Positions 9,014 through 18,042 of a DNA stretch of 64,000 bases are shown in pieces. The notes beneath the pieces are model-generated. The model worked only from the letters and a program-made list of their open reading frames with translations, ran no database searches and was not told the origin of the DNA. Both the position numbers and the translations under genes were made by a program. Source of the DNA: Macrococcoides animalis (GTDB taxonomy: Bacteria > Bacillota > Bacilli > Staphylococcales > Staphylococcaceae). The stretch's first letter is position 1. Each line of letters starts with the position of its first letter. The stretch spans positions 1,426,001 through 1,490,000 of the forward strand of contig NZ_CP179727.1 of assembly GCF_047425875.1 (NCBI RefSeq), read 5' to 3'.

Positions 9014-10372
9014 GTGGAAAATTCAAATGAATTGCAACGTTCAATGGACAACAGACATATTCAACTGATTGCAATCGGTGGAGCGATTGGGACGGGTCTA
9101 TTTTTAGGTGCGGGTAAAAGTATAAGTTTGGCAGGACCATCTTTATTACTTGCATATATAATAATAGGCCTATTTTTATTTTTGATGATGCGTGCTATGG
9201 GTGAAATTCTATTATCAGATTTACGATATAACTCTTTTACTGATTTTGCGAATCATTATTTAGGTGATTTCGTCGGGTTTTTGACTGGATGGACGTACTG
9301 GTTTTGTTGGGTTATGACAGGAATAGCAGATGTAACAGCTGTCACGAAATATATTAATTTTTGGTGGCCGGATATTCCTGCATGGTTTACAGCCATCGTT
9401 ACAGTTTTATTATTAATATTATTAAATATGTTCACTGCTAAAATTTTTGGTGAACTAGAATTTTGGTTTGCATTGATTAAAGTAATTGCAATTATTGCAT
9501 TGATTATTATTGGGAGTTATTTAATTTTAACGCACTTTAAATCACCAAGTGGTTCGGTAGCGTCGTTGAATAATTTAACAGATCATGGGGGTTTCTTCCC
9601 GAAAGGTTTAAATGGATTTTTACTAGCATTTCAGATGGCTGTATTTAGTTTCGTAGGTATTGAACTCGTGGGTGTAGCTGCTAAAGAGACGAAAAATCCT
9701 ACTAAGACATTGCCAAAGGCCATTAATTCAATCGGTATACGTATATTAATTTTCTATGTTATAAGCCTTTTGATTATCATGTGTATTACACCATGGAATC
9801 AAATTAATCCTGCTGAGAGTCCATTTGTTAGTTTATTTACGTTAGCTGGTATTCCAGCTGCAGCAGGCATCGTCAATTTTGTTGTACTAACGTCTGCAGC
9901 AAGTGCGGGAAATAGTGGCGTATATTCAAATAGCCGAATGGTTTATGGTTTAAGTAAGCAAAACTATGCACCCCAAGCATTTGAGAAAACGAATAAACGT
10001 GGCGTACCACAAAACGCACTATTATTCTCAGGAGTTGTGATGTTTTTCGCAGCAATCTTAAACTTTGTTATCGAAGACGTCTTCACATTTGTTACAAGTG
10101 TGGCTACGATTTGTTTCATTTTCATTTGGTCTGTTATTATGATTTCTTACATAAAGTACAGAAAAGTGAATCCTGAACTTCATGTGAAATCGGTATTTAA
10201 AATGCCTCTAGGGGTGTTAGGATGCTATGTTACACTTATATTCTTTGCAATATTATTAGGACTATTAACATTAGCACAAGACACGCGTATTGCGCTCGTC
10301 TTAACACCGATTTGGTTTATTATGCTTACGGTATGTTACTTTATTTTTGTGAAAAGGAAATCTATAAACTAA
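9014..10372 (+). CDS. amino-acid permease, CycA/AapA-like (D-Ala/D-Ser/Gly)
   Basis: A 452-residue APC-superfamily transporter with twelve predicted helices. The start GTG 9014 lies nine bases after AAAGG. The conserved first helix RHIQLIAIGGAIGTGLFLGAG and the segment FGELEFWFALIKVIAIIALI resemble CycA of E. coli and AapA of Gram-positives, which import D-alanine, D-serine and glycine with protons. Other AAT-family members are possible. Upstream, TACTATAG at 8965 and CTATAGTA at 8985 form an inverted repeat over the probable promoter. The gene converges on the NUDIX gene and overlaps its end by eleven bases. Confidence 0.8.
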   Translation: MENSNELQRSMDNRHIQLIAIGGAIGTGLFLGAGKSISLAGPSLLLAYIIIGLFLFLMMRAMGEILLSDLRYNSFTDFANHYLGDFVGFLTGWTYWFCWVMTGIADVTAVTKYINFWWPDIPAWFTAIVTVLLLILLNMFTAKIFGELEFWFALIKVIAIIALIIIGSYLILTHFKSPSGSVASLNNLTDHGGFFPKGLNGFLLAFQMAVFSFVGIELVGVAAKETKNPTKTLPKAINSIGIRILIFYVISLLIIMCITPWNQINPAESPFVSLFTLAGIPAAAGIVNFVVLTSAASAGNSGVYSNSRMVYGLSKQNYAPQAFEKTNKRGVPQNALLFSGVVMFFAAILNFVIEDVFTFVTSVATICFIFIWSVIMISYIKYRKVNPELHVKSVFKMPLGVLGCYVTLIFFAILLGLLTLAQDTRIALVLTPIWFIMLTVCYFIFVKRKSIN

Positions 10373-10877
10373 AATAATGCATAAAGCTTGCTAGAGTCAG
10401 CGCATTGGTGATTTCACCATGCGCTATTTTTTGTTTAATTTGTTGGATAGGCACTAATATAATCTCAATATCTTCAAATATTTCTCGGGAAATTTGCGTG
10501 GTTTGTTTAGCGTCTTTTATGAGAACCGTCGTTAACTGGTTTGTAAATAGTGCAGGATTTGGACGCATGTTTCCTATGACTTGTCCATGGCCATTATATC
10601 CAGTTTCTTCAGTAAGTTCACGTTCCCCAGCTGCAAGACTTGATTCATTTATATCAACAATTCCACCAGGTAATTCTAATATATAATCTTCAATGCCAAT
10701 TCTGAACTGTCGAATCATCAAAATCTGATTATTCGTTTCACAAATCACATTTACCCAGTCTGGGGCAAGGATTTGATAGAAAGTGCCATGATGATGTTGA
10801 CGTGAAAATTCTGTTGTAATTACTTTAAAAACTTTATAATCTTCCTCACTGATTAGACGAATCTTTTTCCATTGCAC
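10362..10877 (-). CDS. NUDIX hydrolase, ADP-ribose pyrophosphatase-like
   Basis: About 171 residues with an intact Nudix box: GGIVDINESSLAAGERELTEETGY fits G-x5-E-x7-R-E-U-x-E-E-x-G-U. The preceding ILMIRQFRIGIEDYILELPGG is typical of the ADP-ribose pyrophosphatase subgroup, which cuts ADP-ribose to AMP and ribose-5-phosphate. I prefer the GTG at 10877, eight bases after GGTGAGG; the GTG at 10886 overlaps that site. It is convergent with the permease gene and divergent from the HAD gene. Confidence 0.82.
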   Translation of the reverse strand: MQWKKIRLISEEDYKVFKVITTEFSRQHHHGTFYQILAPDWVNVICETNNQILMIRQFRIGIEDYILELPGGIVDINESSLAAGERELTEETGYNGHGQVIGNMRPNPALFTNQLTTVLIKDAKQTTQISREIFEDIEIILVPIQQIKQKIAHGEITNALTLASFMHYFSL

Positions 10878-10951
10878 CTTAAACACCTCACCATATTATT
10901 CGATTTCAGTTTATCAGATAAGCTATACTAATGGTAATTGGAGGGTTGTAC

Positions 10952-11626
10952 ATGGTCAAAGCAATTATTTTTGATTTAGATGGTACGTTGTTAAATCGTG
11001 AGGCATCTTTAAAATTGTTTCTAGACGATCAATTCGAACGTTTTAGAGAATATTTTACGCATGTGCAAAAGAATGATTATATTAATTATTTTATTGCGTT
11101 AGACGAATATGGATATGTGAAAAAGGACAGAGTGTACAAGGCATTACTAGACCAACTTAATATTCATTTCATTGAAAAAGATGATTTATTACGAGATTTT
11201 GAACTGAATTATCCAAAATTTGCAACGGGGTATCCCAATGTAAAAGATATTATTTCAAGATTACAAAATAGAGGATACAAAATTGGGATTATTACAAATG
11301 GAAATGTTGAGCATCAGAGTTATATAATCAATGTTTTGGGTATAGAGAAGTATGTTTTAGAGACTTTGATTTCAGAAGCGATTGGTTACCGAAAGCCTGA
11401 ACCTGAAATATTTTTAATGATGTGTGAAAAATTAGGCGTTCGACCTAGAGAGTGTATGTTTGTTGGTGATCACCCAATCAATGATGTTGAAGCAGCAAAT
11501 GCACTTGGTATGGAGACTGTGTTTAAAGACAATCATTATTTTGAAGTACCTGACAAACGTATTATGAATTATCATATAGAAGATTTAACTGAATTATTCA
11601 ACATAATTGATGAGGAGACGATTTAG
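10952..11626 (+). CDS. HAD superfamily hydrolase (subfamily IA)
   Basis: A 224-residue haloacid-dehalogenase-type phosphatase. Motif I IIFDLDGTLLN supplies the nucleophile and acid/base Asp, motif II GIITNG the Ser/Thr, motif III YRKPEPEIF the Lys, and motif IV MFVGDHPINDVEAA the metal-binding Asp. A helical cap lies between motifs I and II. Expected to dephosphorylate a small metabolite; the substrate is unknown. ATG 10952 follows GGAGGG. The next gene starts directly after its stop. Confidence 0.85.
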   Translation: MVKAIIFDLDGTLLNREASLKLFLDDQFERFREYFTHVQKNDYINYFIALDEYGYVKKDRVYKALLDQLNIHFIEKDDLLRDFELNYPKFATGYPNVKDIISRLQNRGYKIGIITNGNVEHQSYIINVLGIEKYVLETLISEAIGYRKPEPEIFLMMCEKLGVRPRECMFVGDHPINDVEAANALGMETVFKDNHYFEVPDKRIMNYHIEDLTELFNIIDEETI

Positions 11627-12340
11627 ATGACAAACGTAATTTGGAAAGACGAAACTGTAGTAGGTGGCATTTTTGAAACAATTAAAGTAGAAGGTAACGC
11701 AGTTGCAACATCAAGTTTGGAAGCAAATGAAGTTATTGTTGAAAAGGATGGCATTTTAAAAGTAGAAGGAAAACTAAATGTACCTTATTTAAAAGTAGAA
11801 GGTGAATTAGTCGTTGAAGGAACACTTGAAACGAACGAACTTGTAATTTCAGATCAAGGTTATTTGGTTGTTTTGGGCGAAGTTATTGTTGAAACAGTCG
11901 ATAATAAGGGAACGATTGATTTAAAGCGCGGATTAAAGGCGAACGAAATCCAAAATAAAGGCACATTTATCGGTATGGGTCCGGTAAAAACAACAGTATT
12001 TAACTCTAAAGGTTCAATTCGTTTAGACGAAGAATTGAACGCTGAAAATATTACGATTGCAGTAGCTGAAGTAAGTAATATTCGTTATATCATGTGTGAT
12101 CAAATTACAGTAAAAGCAGAACGTGAGAATATTATCTTTAAGGATCAAGATTCATTATTAACCGTACGTGAGGTTGATGCTGTGAATGCATCAGTAGAGA
12201 ATATTGTATGCGACTTATTACGTGCAGACGACGTAACAATTAAAGAAAATTGTTCAATTAAGGCTGTAGAGTACGTGAATGCGTATGAATATAACGAAGC
12301 ATCTAACGTATTAGAATTCGCAAAAATTACAAGAAACTAG
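11627..12340 (+). CDS. repetitive beta-strand protein, bactofilin/polymer-forming-like
   Basis: A 237-residue protein built from short repeated strands (KVEG, LEANEVIVEKDGILKVEG, LETNELVISDQGYLVVLG), the pattern of a right-handed beta-helix such as bactofilins and other polymer-forming cytoskeletal proteins. No signal peptide or membrane segment, so it is cytoplasmic. I do not recognise a named orthologue. Its start immediately follows the HAD stop and the alpha/beta hydrolase starts eleven bases after its stop, so the three genes form one unit. Function unknown; the structural inference rests on periodicity only. Confidence 0.6.
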   Translation: MTNVIWKDETVVGGIFETIKVEGNAVATSSLEANEVIVEKDGILKVEGKLNVPYLKVEGELVVEGTLETNELVISDQGYLVVLGEVIVETVDNKGTIDLKRGLKANEIQNKGTFIGMGPVKTTVFNSKGSIRLDEELNAENITIAVAEVSNIRYIMCDQITVKAERENIIFKDQDSLLTVREVDAVNASVENIVCDLLRADDVTIKENCSIKAVEYVNAYEYNEASNVLEFAKITRN

Positions 12341-12351
12341 AGGGATAAAGT

Positions 12352-13134
12352 ATGGACTTAGCCTTAACGAATAACGATACAGCAATACATTACGAGTTGG
12401 TAGGAATAGGACAAGGTTATCCACTTGTCATGTTGCATGGCCAATTTATGAATACGACAATGTTTAGTGAATTTGATTCATCTTTTATGAAAGACTATCA
12501 AATTATAAAAATCGATTTACGTGGTCACGGATACAGCGATAAACCATTAGAAATCAAGATGGATGATTACGTTGAAGATGTCTTAACAGTACTTGACCAA
12601 TTATATATCAAGGAAGCGCACTTTTTAGGATTTGGACTGGGGGGGATGGTTGCAGCAACAATCGCCTCTCAATACCCAAAGTATGTAAATAAGCTTATTT
12701 TAATTAGCACAGGTATCAAGAGCTATTATGAATCTGAACGAGAATTTCATAGTCGCTATGCAAGTATTTTGAGAACAATGACACGTGAGCAACGTAATAA
12801 AGTATTAGAAGATTATATGTATAAAGACATTAAGACAGTACATAAATATTATAAAAAAATGAAAGATACACAAGTAGGGATGTCAGAACAAGAAGAAGAT
12901 GCTGTAATTATTTCAACGGTCGATTACAATCCTCAAAAACTTGACGTTATTGAGGTTGAGACACTTGTAATGAATGGTCGTCACGACGAACTTGTTCCGA
13001 TTGAAGATGCTGAAGCACTTGCGACATTACTGCCGGCAAGTAAGTTGTCCATTTATGAAAATAGTGGACATGCGTTACTATTTGAGCAGTTTGATGATTT
13101 TGTTAATGAAGTTAAATCATTTTTACAAAATTAG
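12352..13134 (+). CDS. alpha/beta-hydrolase fold protein, nucleophile Ser replaced by Gly
   Basis: A 260-residue alpha/beta-hydrolase. Standard landmarks are LVMLHGQFMN (oxyanion region), IKIDLRGHGYSDKP, a C-terminal acid VMNGRHDELVPIEDA and the catalytic-type His in ENSGHALLFEQ. The nucleophile elbow reads LGFGLGGMVA where the family has G-x-S-x-G; the codon for residue 95 is GGA (Gly), not Ser. Unless this is a sequence error the protein cannot act as a classical serine hydrolase and may be a non-hydrolytic member or a binding protein. It follows the repetitive beta protein in an operon. Confidence 0.8.
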   Translation: MDLALTNNDTAIHYELVGIGQGYPLVMLHGQFMNTTMFSEFDSSFMKDYQIIKIDLRGHGYSDKPLEIKMDDYVEDVLTVLDQLYIKEAHFLGFGLGGMVAATIASQYPKYVNKLILISTGIKSYYESEREFHSRYASILRTMTREQRNKVLEDYMYKDIKTVHKYYKKMKDTQVGMSEQEEDAVIISTVDYNPQKLDVIEVETLVMNGRHDELVPIEDAEALATLLPASKLSIYENSGHALLFEQFDDFVNEVKSFLQN

Positions 13135-13204
13135 TTACAAATAAGTTGGCGACATGTTAAAATATGTGAGTACTGATAATCTAAAGGATATATCTGGAGG
13201 ATAC

Positions 13205-14014
13205 ATGAAAAACATTATTGCGTTATGCATATTGACCCTCGTACTCACAGGCTGCTATAAAGCAGAGACTAAGGTGGCACAAAAGCCTACTAAAGAACAA
13301 CAAAATCCTCGCGTAGAATATAATTCACCTACAGTTGAAATGAAATTTGTACAAAATAATCAAAAAAAAGATAAAAATATTAACGAGAAAATCGCGAAAC
13401 AAAATATAAAACAATTAAATAGAGAAATTTCACATGAAATTGCATTGCAATCTCCAAAAGTTAAACCAATTTCAAACAAATATGAATTTGTTGATACGGT
13501 AAAAGACTATTCAAAAGAAATGGATCAAGTCATTGACACGATGACTTTATATGAAAATAAAAAAGAAATCGACCAACAGCTTAAAAAAGTAAAAACAATT
13601 GTTGTGAAATACGAAGCAAAAGCACAATCTGCTAATATAATCCCACAAATTAAAAATATTGATCTAGAAGTGAAAAAAGCGAACGAAAAATATATACAAT
13701 CTCTAGGTAAAATAGCCTCTGCAATTCAAATTGAAGATGAGGCTTTAAAGGAAGATGGTTATACCGATTTTTCTGAGGGACATAATCACTTGAATAAAGC
13801 ATATTATCAAGTGCAATCTATAGAAGAAACTGAGCTTGTAGAAGCGAGTGTTGAACCAGCAATTAAAGCAGAAACGTATACTACTACAAATGAAGCGCCG
13901 TCACTTGAAATAGTGATGTATAAAGCAAATGGAACTGAAGGGATACCGATTGAAGAGAATCAATCTAAAGAAAAAATATCAATAGATACTGAAATAAAGC
14001 CTCGTGAAAAATAA
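13205..14014 (+). CDS. hypothetical lipoprotein with long helical region
   Basis: A 269-residue exported lipoprotein. The signal MKNIIALCILTLVLTGC ends with lipobox LTGC. The rest is hydrophilic, Lys/Glu-rich and mainly helical, with a charged central region (about residues 90-190) that could form a coiled coil. It vaguely resembles YkyA-type cell-wall-binding lipoproteins, but I cannot confirm this. ATG 13205 follows CTGGAGG; an upstream frame from 13154 lacks a ribosome binding site and would bury the signal. A terminator follows. Confidence 0.65.
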   Translation: MKNIIALCILTLVLTGCYKAETKVAQKPTKEQQNPRVEYNSPTVEMKFVQNNQKKDKNINEKIAKQNIKQLNREISHEIALQSPKVKPISNKYEFVDTVKDYSKEMDQVIDTMTLYENKKEIDQQLKKVKTIVVKYEAKAQSANIIPQIKNIDLEVKKANEKYIQSLGKIASAIQIEDEALKEDGYTDFSEGHNHLNKAYYQVQSIEETELVEASVEPAIKAETYTTTNEAPSLEIVMYKANGTEGIPIEENQSKEKISIDTEIKPREK

Positions 14015-14026
14015 CATAGTATTTAT

Positions 14027-14072
14027 GAACAAACATATAAAATCGTTTGATTTTTATTGTTTGTTCTTTTTT
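14027..14072 (+). terminator. terminator after the lipoprotein gene
   Basis: GAACAAACA at 14027 pairs with TGTTTGTTC at 14058, followed by six T residues. The loop is long (about 22 bases). Confidence 0.65.
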
Positions 14073-14150
14073 ATTTCATGTTCACATTTCTTTATAAATA
14101 CTCGTAACTTTGATAAAGTAATGCTAAATAAAGCACTAAAAGGAGCATCT

Positions 14151-14885
14151 ATGGACAATAATGTATATGATAATCGGTCATTGTTCGATAAATATAGTGA
14201 GATGAATCGTTCAGTGGAAGGATTAGAAGCGGCAGGCGAATGGGAAAGTTTTAAAGCAATGCTGCCGGAATTAAAGGGAGCTGCAGTACTTGATTTAGGG
14301 TGTGGTTACGGTTGGCACTGTCAGTATGCAGTGGAACAAGGTGCAGATAAGGTTGTTGGAATTGATATTTCTGAAAAAATGCTTGAACGTGCACAAATTC
14401 AGCCAGACGCAGATAAGATAACATATATTAATCAATCAATGGATGAACTTAATTTTGAGCCGCATGAGTTTGAAGTCGTCATGAGTTCACTAGCAATACA
14501 CTATTTACCGTCCTTTAAAGATATCGTTGAGCAAGTAAAGGAAGTGTTGACGATAAATGGAACGTTTATTTTCAGTGTGGAACATCCTGTTTATACCGCT
14601 GAAGGAAGCCAAGACTGGGCATATGATGAAGAGGGTAATAAGTTGTTCTGGCCGGTAGATAACTATTATAAGGAAGGGGAACGTGAGACGATATTTTTAG
14701 GAGAAGAGATTAGAAAATATCACAGAACACTATCGCATTATTTAAGTGTATTAATAGATAATGATTTCGTGATAAAAGGAATTTCCGAACCAGAACCAAG
14801 TGAGAAGTTATTGGATGAAGTGCCTGAAATGAAAGATGAACTGAGAAGACCAATGATGTTAATAATATCAGCACGCCGTAAATAA
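14151..14885 (+). CDS. class I SAM-dependent methyltransferase
   Basis: A 244-residue cytoplasmic methyltransferase. Motif I AVLDLGCGYGWHCQYA binds S-adenosylmethionine, followed by the acidic KVVGIDIS, the motif MDELNFEPHEFEVVMSSLAIHYL, and EVLTINGTFIFSVEHP. This Methyltransf_11-like pattern covers metabolite methylases of many kinds; the substrate is unknown. The start is ATG 14151 behind AAAAGGAGC; an in-frame extension back to 14004 runs through the preceding terminator and is not coding. Confidence 0.85.
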   Translation: MDNNVYDNRSLFDKYSEMNRSVEGLEAAGEWESFKAMLPELKGAAVLDLGCGYGWHCQYAVEQGADKVVGIDISEKMLERAQIQPDADKITYINQSMDELNFEPHEFEVVMSSLAIHYLPSFKDIVEQVKEVLTINGTFIFSVEHPVYTAEGSQDWAYDEEGNKLFWPVDNYYKEGERETIFLGEEIRKYHRTLSHYLSVLIDNDFVIKGISEPEPSEKLLDEVPEMKDELRRPMMLIISARRK

Positions 14886-14907
14886 GATACAGTGTCAATT
14901 TACAAAA

Positions 14908-14938
14908 AAAAGATGACCCAAAATGGGTCATCTTTAAT
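14908..14938. terminator. bidirectional terminator
   Basis: The perfect stem AAAGATGACCCA / TGGGTCATCTTT with a three-base loop is flanked by A and T runs and lies between convergent genes. Confidence 0.8.
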
Positions 14939-14940
14939 CA

Positions 14941-15240
14941 TTATTTTAAAAACCAATAATCAGTTTTCATACCTTTTAAATAGCTATACTGCTTAGGGGT
15001 GATACCGCTAGTGCGCAGTACATTATTCATATAATCTCTAACATCCCACACTAAATGAATGAATTCATTCATGGGAACTGGTGTAAGCATTTGCGTATTA
15101 TTCATATTTAAAACTGCTGTAATGTCTTGCGTTGTTAAGTTAAATTGTTTAGCAATTGTATCGATAGATAATGCGGCATCTTTTAAGTGGTCATATAATT
15201 CAGTGCTTGTAATCTTACGTTCTTCAACGGATAAAGACAT
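14941..15240 (-). CDS. DUF2316 family protein
   Basis: A 99-residue protein. The middle (DAALSIDTIAKQFNLTTQDITAVLN) looks like a helix-turn-helix and the C-terminus contains VWDVRDYMNNVLRTSGITPKQYSYLKG, matching my memory of DUF2316, a small family with an HTH-like core in Firmicutes. ATG 15240 follows AGAAGG on the minus strand; the longer frame to 15291 lacks a ribosome binding site. Probable DNA-binding role is inference. Confidence 0.65.
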   Translation of the reverse strand: MSLSVEERKITSTELYDHLKDAALSIDTIAKQFNLTTQDITAVLNMNNTQMLTPVPMNEFIHLVWDVRDYMNNVLRTSGITPKQYSYLKGMKTDYWFLK

Positions 15241-15308
15241 ACTCAACCTTCTTTCTGTATCTAGAAGGTAATTATAATCTTTTCCACTCAAATTTCAAGT
15301 GTTTGTGA

Positions 15309-15715
15309 CTAATGTGACAAATTCTCCACAACTTTTACATTTGACTGATAAGTTGCCATTAAATCACTAACAAAGTTAAATTGTGTTTCTTTTGTTGCTA
15401 CATCTAAAGATGATTTCATTAATGGTACTGTTTTATAGCCACCAGAATTGTAATCCCCTTCGTTATAAGTCGGTAAGAATTCTCCAGCTGCCACTTTAAC
15501 GCCGTCATCTGTTTTCTCAATGTCCAGTGAAAGAATCCCACCTAGACGAGTTTGCATTTGCCCCTGTCCACTAAAGAAATTGCCTTGACTATAAATAATA
15601 AAGCCATCTTTATCCTGTTTCATTGGTGCTAGTGCATGGGGATGACCACCAAGAATAATGTCGGCACCGTATTTAGTATTTAATGTTGCTGGGATATTTT
15701 GTTTAAATAATGGAT
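15309..15715 (-). pseudogene. 3' remnant of a CapA/PgsA-type metallophosphatase gene
   Basis: The minus strand encodes about 130 residues with ADIILGGHPHALAP followed by GFIIYSQGNFFSGQGQMQTRLGGIL, the C-terminal part of the CapA (poly-gamma-glutamate synthesis, PGA_cap) phosphatase fold. The GGHPH metal-binding motif is kept but the first 200 or so residues, including the N-terminal metal motifs, are absent. The fragment begins within the last codons of nrdG, in another frame, so the join looks like a deletion. No start codon with a ribosome binding site precedes the fragment. Probably non-functional. Confidence 0.7.
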
Positions 15716-16177
15716 GCGTTGATTTAGTGAACCACGAAACTTTAAATCTGGTTTGTATAAACTTTGGACGAAAGGGCCATCAACTAATACGTCAATATAA
15801 TCGAGTATGTCAGCAAGTTCTGGTGTATGTCTGATATATTCAAGCATATAACCAGACCACATCCAAATATTTTTAGAATGACCAAATTTTTTTCGGAATG
15901 CAGTAACTAGGGGCTTAGTTACTGCTAAATTTTCTAAAGGTTCCCCGCCGAGAATAGATAAACCACTAATATATTCTTTATCGATTGTTGTCAATATTTC
16001 ATCTATTTTTTGATCTGTGATGCGTTCGCCATTGTCAAATCCCCAGATACTAGCATTAAAGCAGTTTGGGCAGTGAAAATTGCAACCTGAAACATACACA
16101 CTTACGCGCATACCTGTACCGTCAGTAACTACGCAATCCATTACTTTTGCGATATAGCCTTGTCCATAATAATTCAT
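15680..16177 (-). CDS. nrdG: anaerobic ribonucleoside-triphosphate reductase activating protein
   Basis: A 165-residue radical-SAM enzyme that installs the glycyl radical on NrdD. The iron-sulphur motif is CNFHCPNCFN (C-x3-C-x2-C), followed by the SAM-binding ISGLSILGGEPLE and the conserved ending FRGSLNQR. Its start overlaps nrdD by four bases. The last dozen residues after FRGSLNQR (starting IHYLNK) are encoded by DNA that in another frame reads as the capA-like remnant, so the natural C-terminus may have been replaced. The core is intact and it should work. Confidence 0.92.
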   Translation of the reverse strand: MNYYGQGYIAKVMDCVVTDGTGMRVSVYVSGCNFHCPNCFNASIWGFDNGERITDQKIDEILTTIDKEYISGLSILGGEPLENLAVTKPLVTAFRKKFGHSKNIWMWSGYMLEYIRHTPELADILDYIDVLVDGPFVQSLYKPDLKFRGSLNQRIHYLNKISQQH

Positions 16178-18033
16178 AGTAAATCATCTCGCGTTGACAT
16201 ATGTTTAACACGTGTAGCAATTTCAATTTGTCGACCTTTCACCATAGGGCGCTTTAAAGGTTGACCGAGATAACCACAAGTACGTTTGACAACATCAGTT
16301 GTTTCAGGATTGTTATTACCACAATTCGGACACTCATAGCCTTTTGCTGTCGGCTTGAATTCACCAGTAAAGCCACAATCATAACACTGATCTATCGGAG
16401 TATTCGTTCCTAAATAGCCAACACGGGTATAGGCGTAATCCCATACAGCTTCTAAAGCTTCAGGGTTATGCGAAAGAGATGGATATTCACAGTAATGAAT
16501 AAAGCCACCTGTTGAATATTTTGCAAAGTCTTTTTCAAAATCAATCTTTTCAAAAGGCGTAATATTTTTTCGAATATCATAGTGGAATGAATTTGTGTAG
16601 TAACCTTTGTCTGTAACATTTACGACAGCACCGAAACGCTCGAAGTCTAAACGGCAGAAGCGGTCAGTTAATGATTCACTCGGTGTACCGTAAACACTAA
16701 ATTGAATGTCGTGTTGTTCAGTTAAGTCATCTGCATACGCTTTAATTGTTTTTAATATATTCAGTATAAAATCACGTGCTGTAGAATCTTGTTCCCAGTC
16801 TTTATGGAAGAGCTGTGCACCGACTTCATATAGTCCAATGTAACCCATACTAATAGTGCTACGACGCCCTGTAAATAACACAGATACGTCTTCAAAAGCC
16901 TTAATTTTCTTGCCAAATGCACCATGTTGATACAATATGGGAGCGTTTTGAGGTAGTGCTTCTTTTAATCGATTGATTCTAAATAGACATGCATCACGCA
17001 ACAAATTGAGTCTAGATTGAAGTTCAGTCATAAAAGTATCAGGTGTATTACTTAGCAACGCTATACGCGGTAAATTAAGGGTAACGACACCTAGATTGAA
17101 GCGGCCATTGTTAATAAATTCACCATCTTCTTGATATGCATTTAAAAAGCTACGGCACCCCATAGGTGCTTTAAAGTCACCTATCATTTCGGTTAAAGCT
17201 TTATAGTTAAGTACATCTGGGTACATACGTTTCGTGGCACACTTGATTGCTAATTGTTTAATCGCATAATTTGGATCTGTTTTATTCAAATTGATACCGT
17301 CTTTTAAACTAAATACTAATTTTGGGAAAATAGCCGTAGCACCATCCGTACCAAGCCCTTGTATGCGTGTATTTAAAATAGCACGTTGAATCATAACACT
17401 ATATTGATCCGTGCCAAGTCCGAAACCAAATGTTACGAAAGGTGTTTGACCATTACTTGTGTAAAGTGTATTAATTTCGTATTCTAACGACTGAATCGCA
17501 TCTTTAATATCTTTTTCAGTCATTTGTTGAATATAGCTTTCGACTTTATCAGCGGGAATAAATTGTTCGGCTACTGATTGATGTTTCTTGGCATTAAGCG
17601 AGGCATATTTACTGAGCACTTCATCGATGCGATCTACTGAACAACCTCCGTATTGACTACTTGCAACGTTTGCGATGATTTGTGCGATTTGTGCTGCAGC
17701 TGTTTGTATCGATTTCGGAGATGCAACACTTGCATTACCAATCTTAAATCCATTCTCGAGCATATTTGGAATATCAATTAAACAACAGTTTGTCATCGGC
17801 ATGTACGGATGATAATCTAAATCATGGAAATGAATATCCCCATTTAAATGTGCATCGCGAATATGTGCGGGTAACATTTCTAGCCCTAGAGACTTCGCTA
17901 CTGTACCAGCTGTTAAATCACGAAGCGTATTGAAGACATTGGCATCCTTATTAGCATTCTCGTGAATAACTTCGGGCGTCTTATTAATCAAGCGTTCCAA
18001 ACTATCTTTTAAATCATTTGTTTGTGTCATCAT
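16174..18033 (-). CDS. nrdD: anaerobic (class III) ribonucleoside-triphosphate reductase
   Basis: A 619-residue glycyl-radical enzyme that makes dNTPs without oxygen. The C-terminal RTCGYLG carries the radical glycine (about residue 587). The zinc site is CYDCGF ... CPNC upstream of it. The N-terminal part includes HLNGDIHFHDLDYHPYMPMTNCCL, typical of the family, with catalytic cysteines. I chose ATG 18033, eight bases after AGG of TAGTAGGTGATG; GTG 18042 overlaps that site. It is cotranscribed with nrdG and preceded by two NrdR-type boxes. Confidence 0.95.
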   Translation of the reverse strand: MMTQTNDLKDSLERLINKTPEVIHENANKDANVFNTLRDLTAGTVAKSLGLEMLPAHIRDAHLNGDIHFHDLDYHPYMPMTNCCLIDIPNMLENGFKIGNASVASPKSIQTAAAQIAQIIANVASSQYGGCSVDRIDEVLSKYASLNAKKHQSVAEQFIPADKVESYIQQMTEKDIKDAIQSLEYEINTLYTSNGQTPFVTFGFGLGTDQYSVMIQRAILNTRIQGLGTDGATAIFPKLVFSLKDGINLNKTDPNYAIKQLAIKCATKRMYPDVLNYKALTEMIGDFKAPMGCRSFLNAYQEDGEFINNGRFNLGVVTLNLPRIALLSNTPDTFMTELQSRLNLLRDACLFRINRLKEALPQNAPILYQHGAFGKKIKAFEDVSVLFTGRRSTISMGYIGLYEVGAQLFHKDWEQDSTARDFILNILKTIKAYADDLTEQHDIQFSVYGTPSESLTDRFCRLDFERFGAVVNVTDKGYYTNSFHYDIRKNITPFEKIDFEKDFAKYSTGGFIHYCEYPSLSHNPEALEAVWDYAYTRVGYLGTNTPIDQCYDCGFTGEFKPTAKGYECPNCGNNNPETTDVVKRTCGYLGQPLKRPMVKGRQIEIATRVKHMSTRDDLL

Positions 18034-18042
18034 TTTCATCAC

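Noticed and set aside
13154..13204. N-terminal extension of the lipoprotein frame
   Set aside because: No ribosome binding site; it would place 17 residues before a normal signal peptide that has its own strong site.
14004..14150. N-terminal extension of the methyltransferase frame
   Set aside because: It crosses the terminator of the previous gene; ATG 14151 has a good ribosome binding site and begins the conserved protein.
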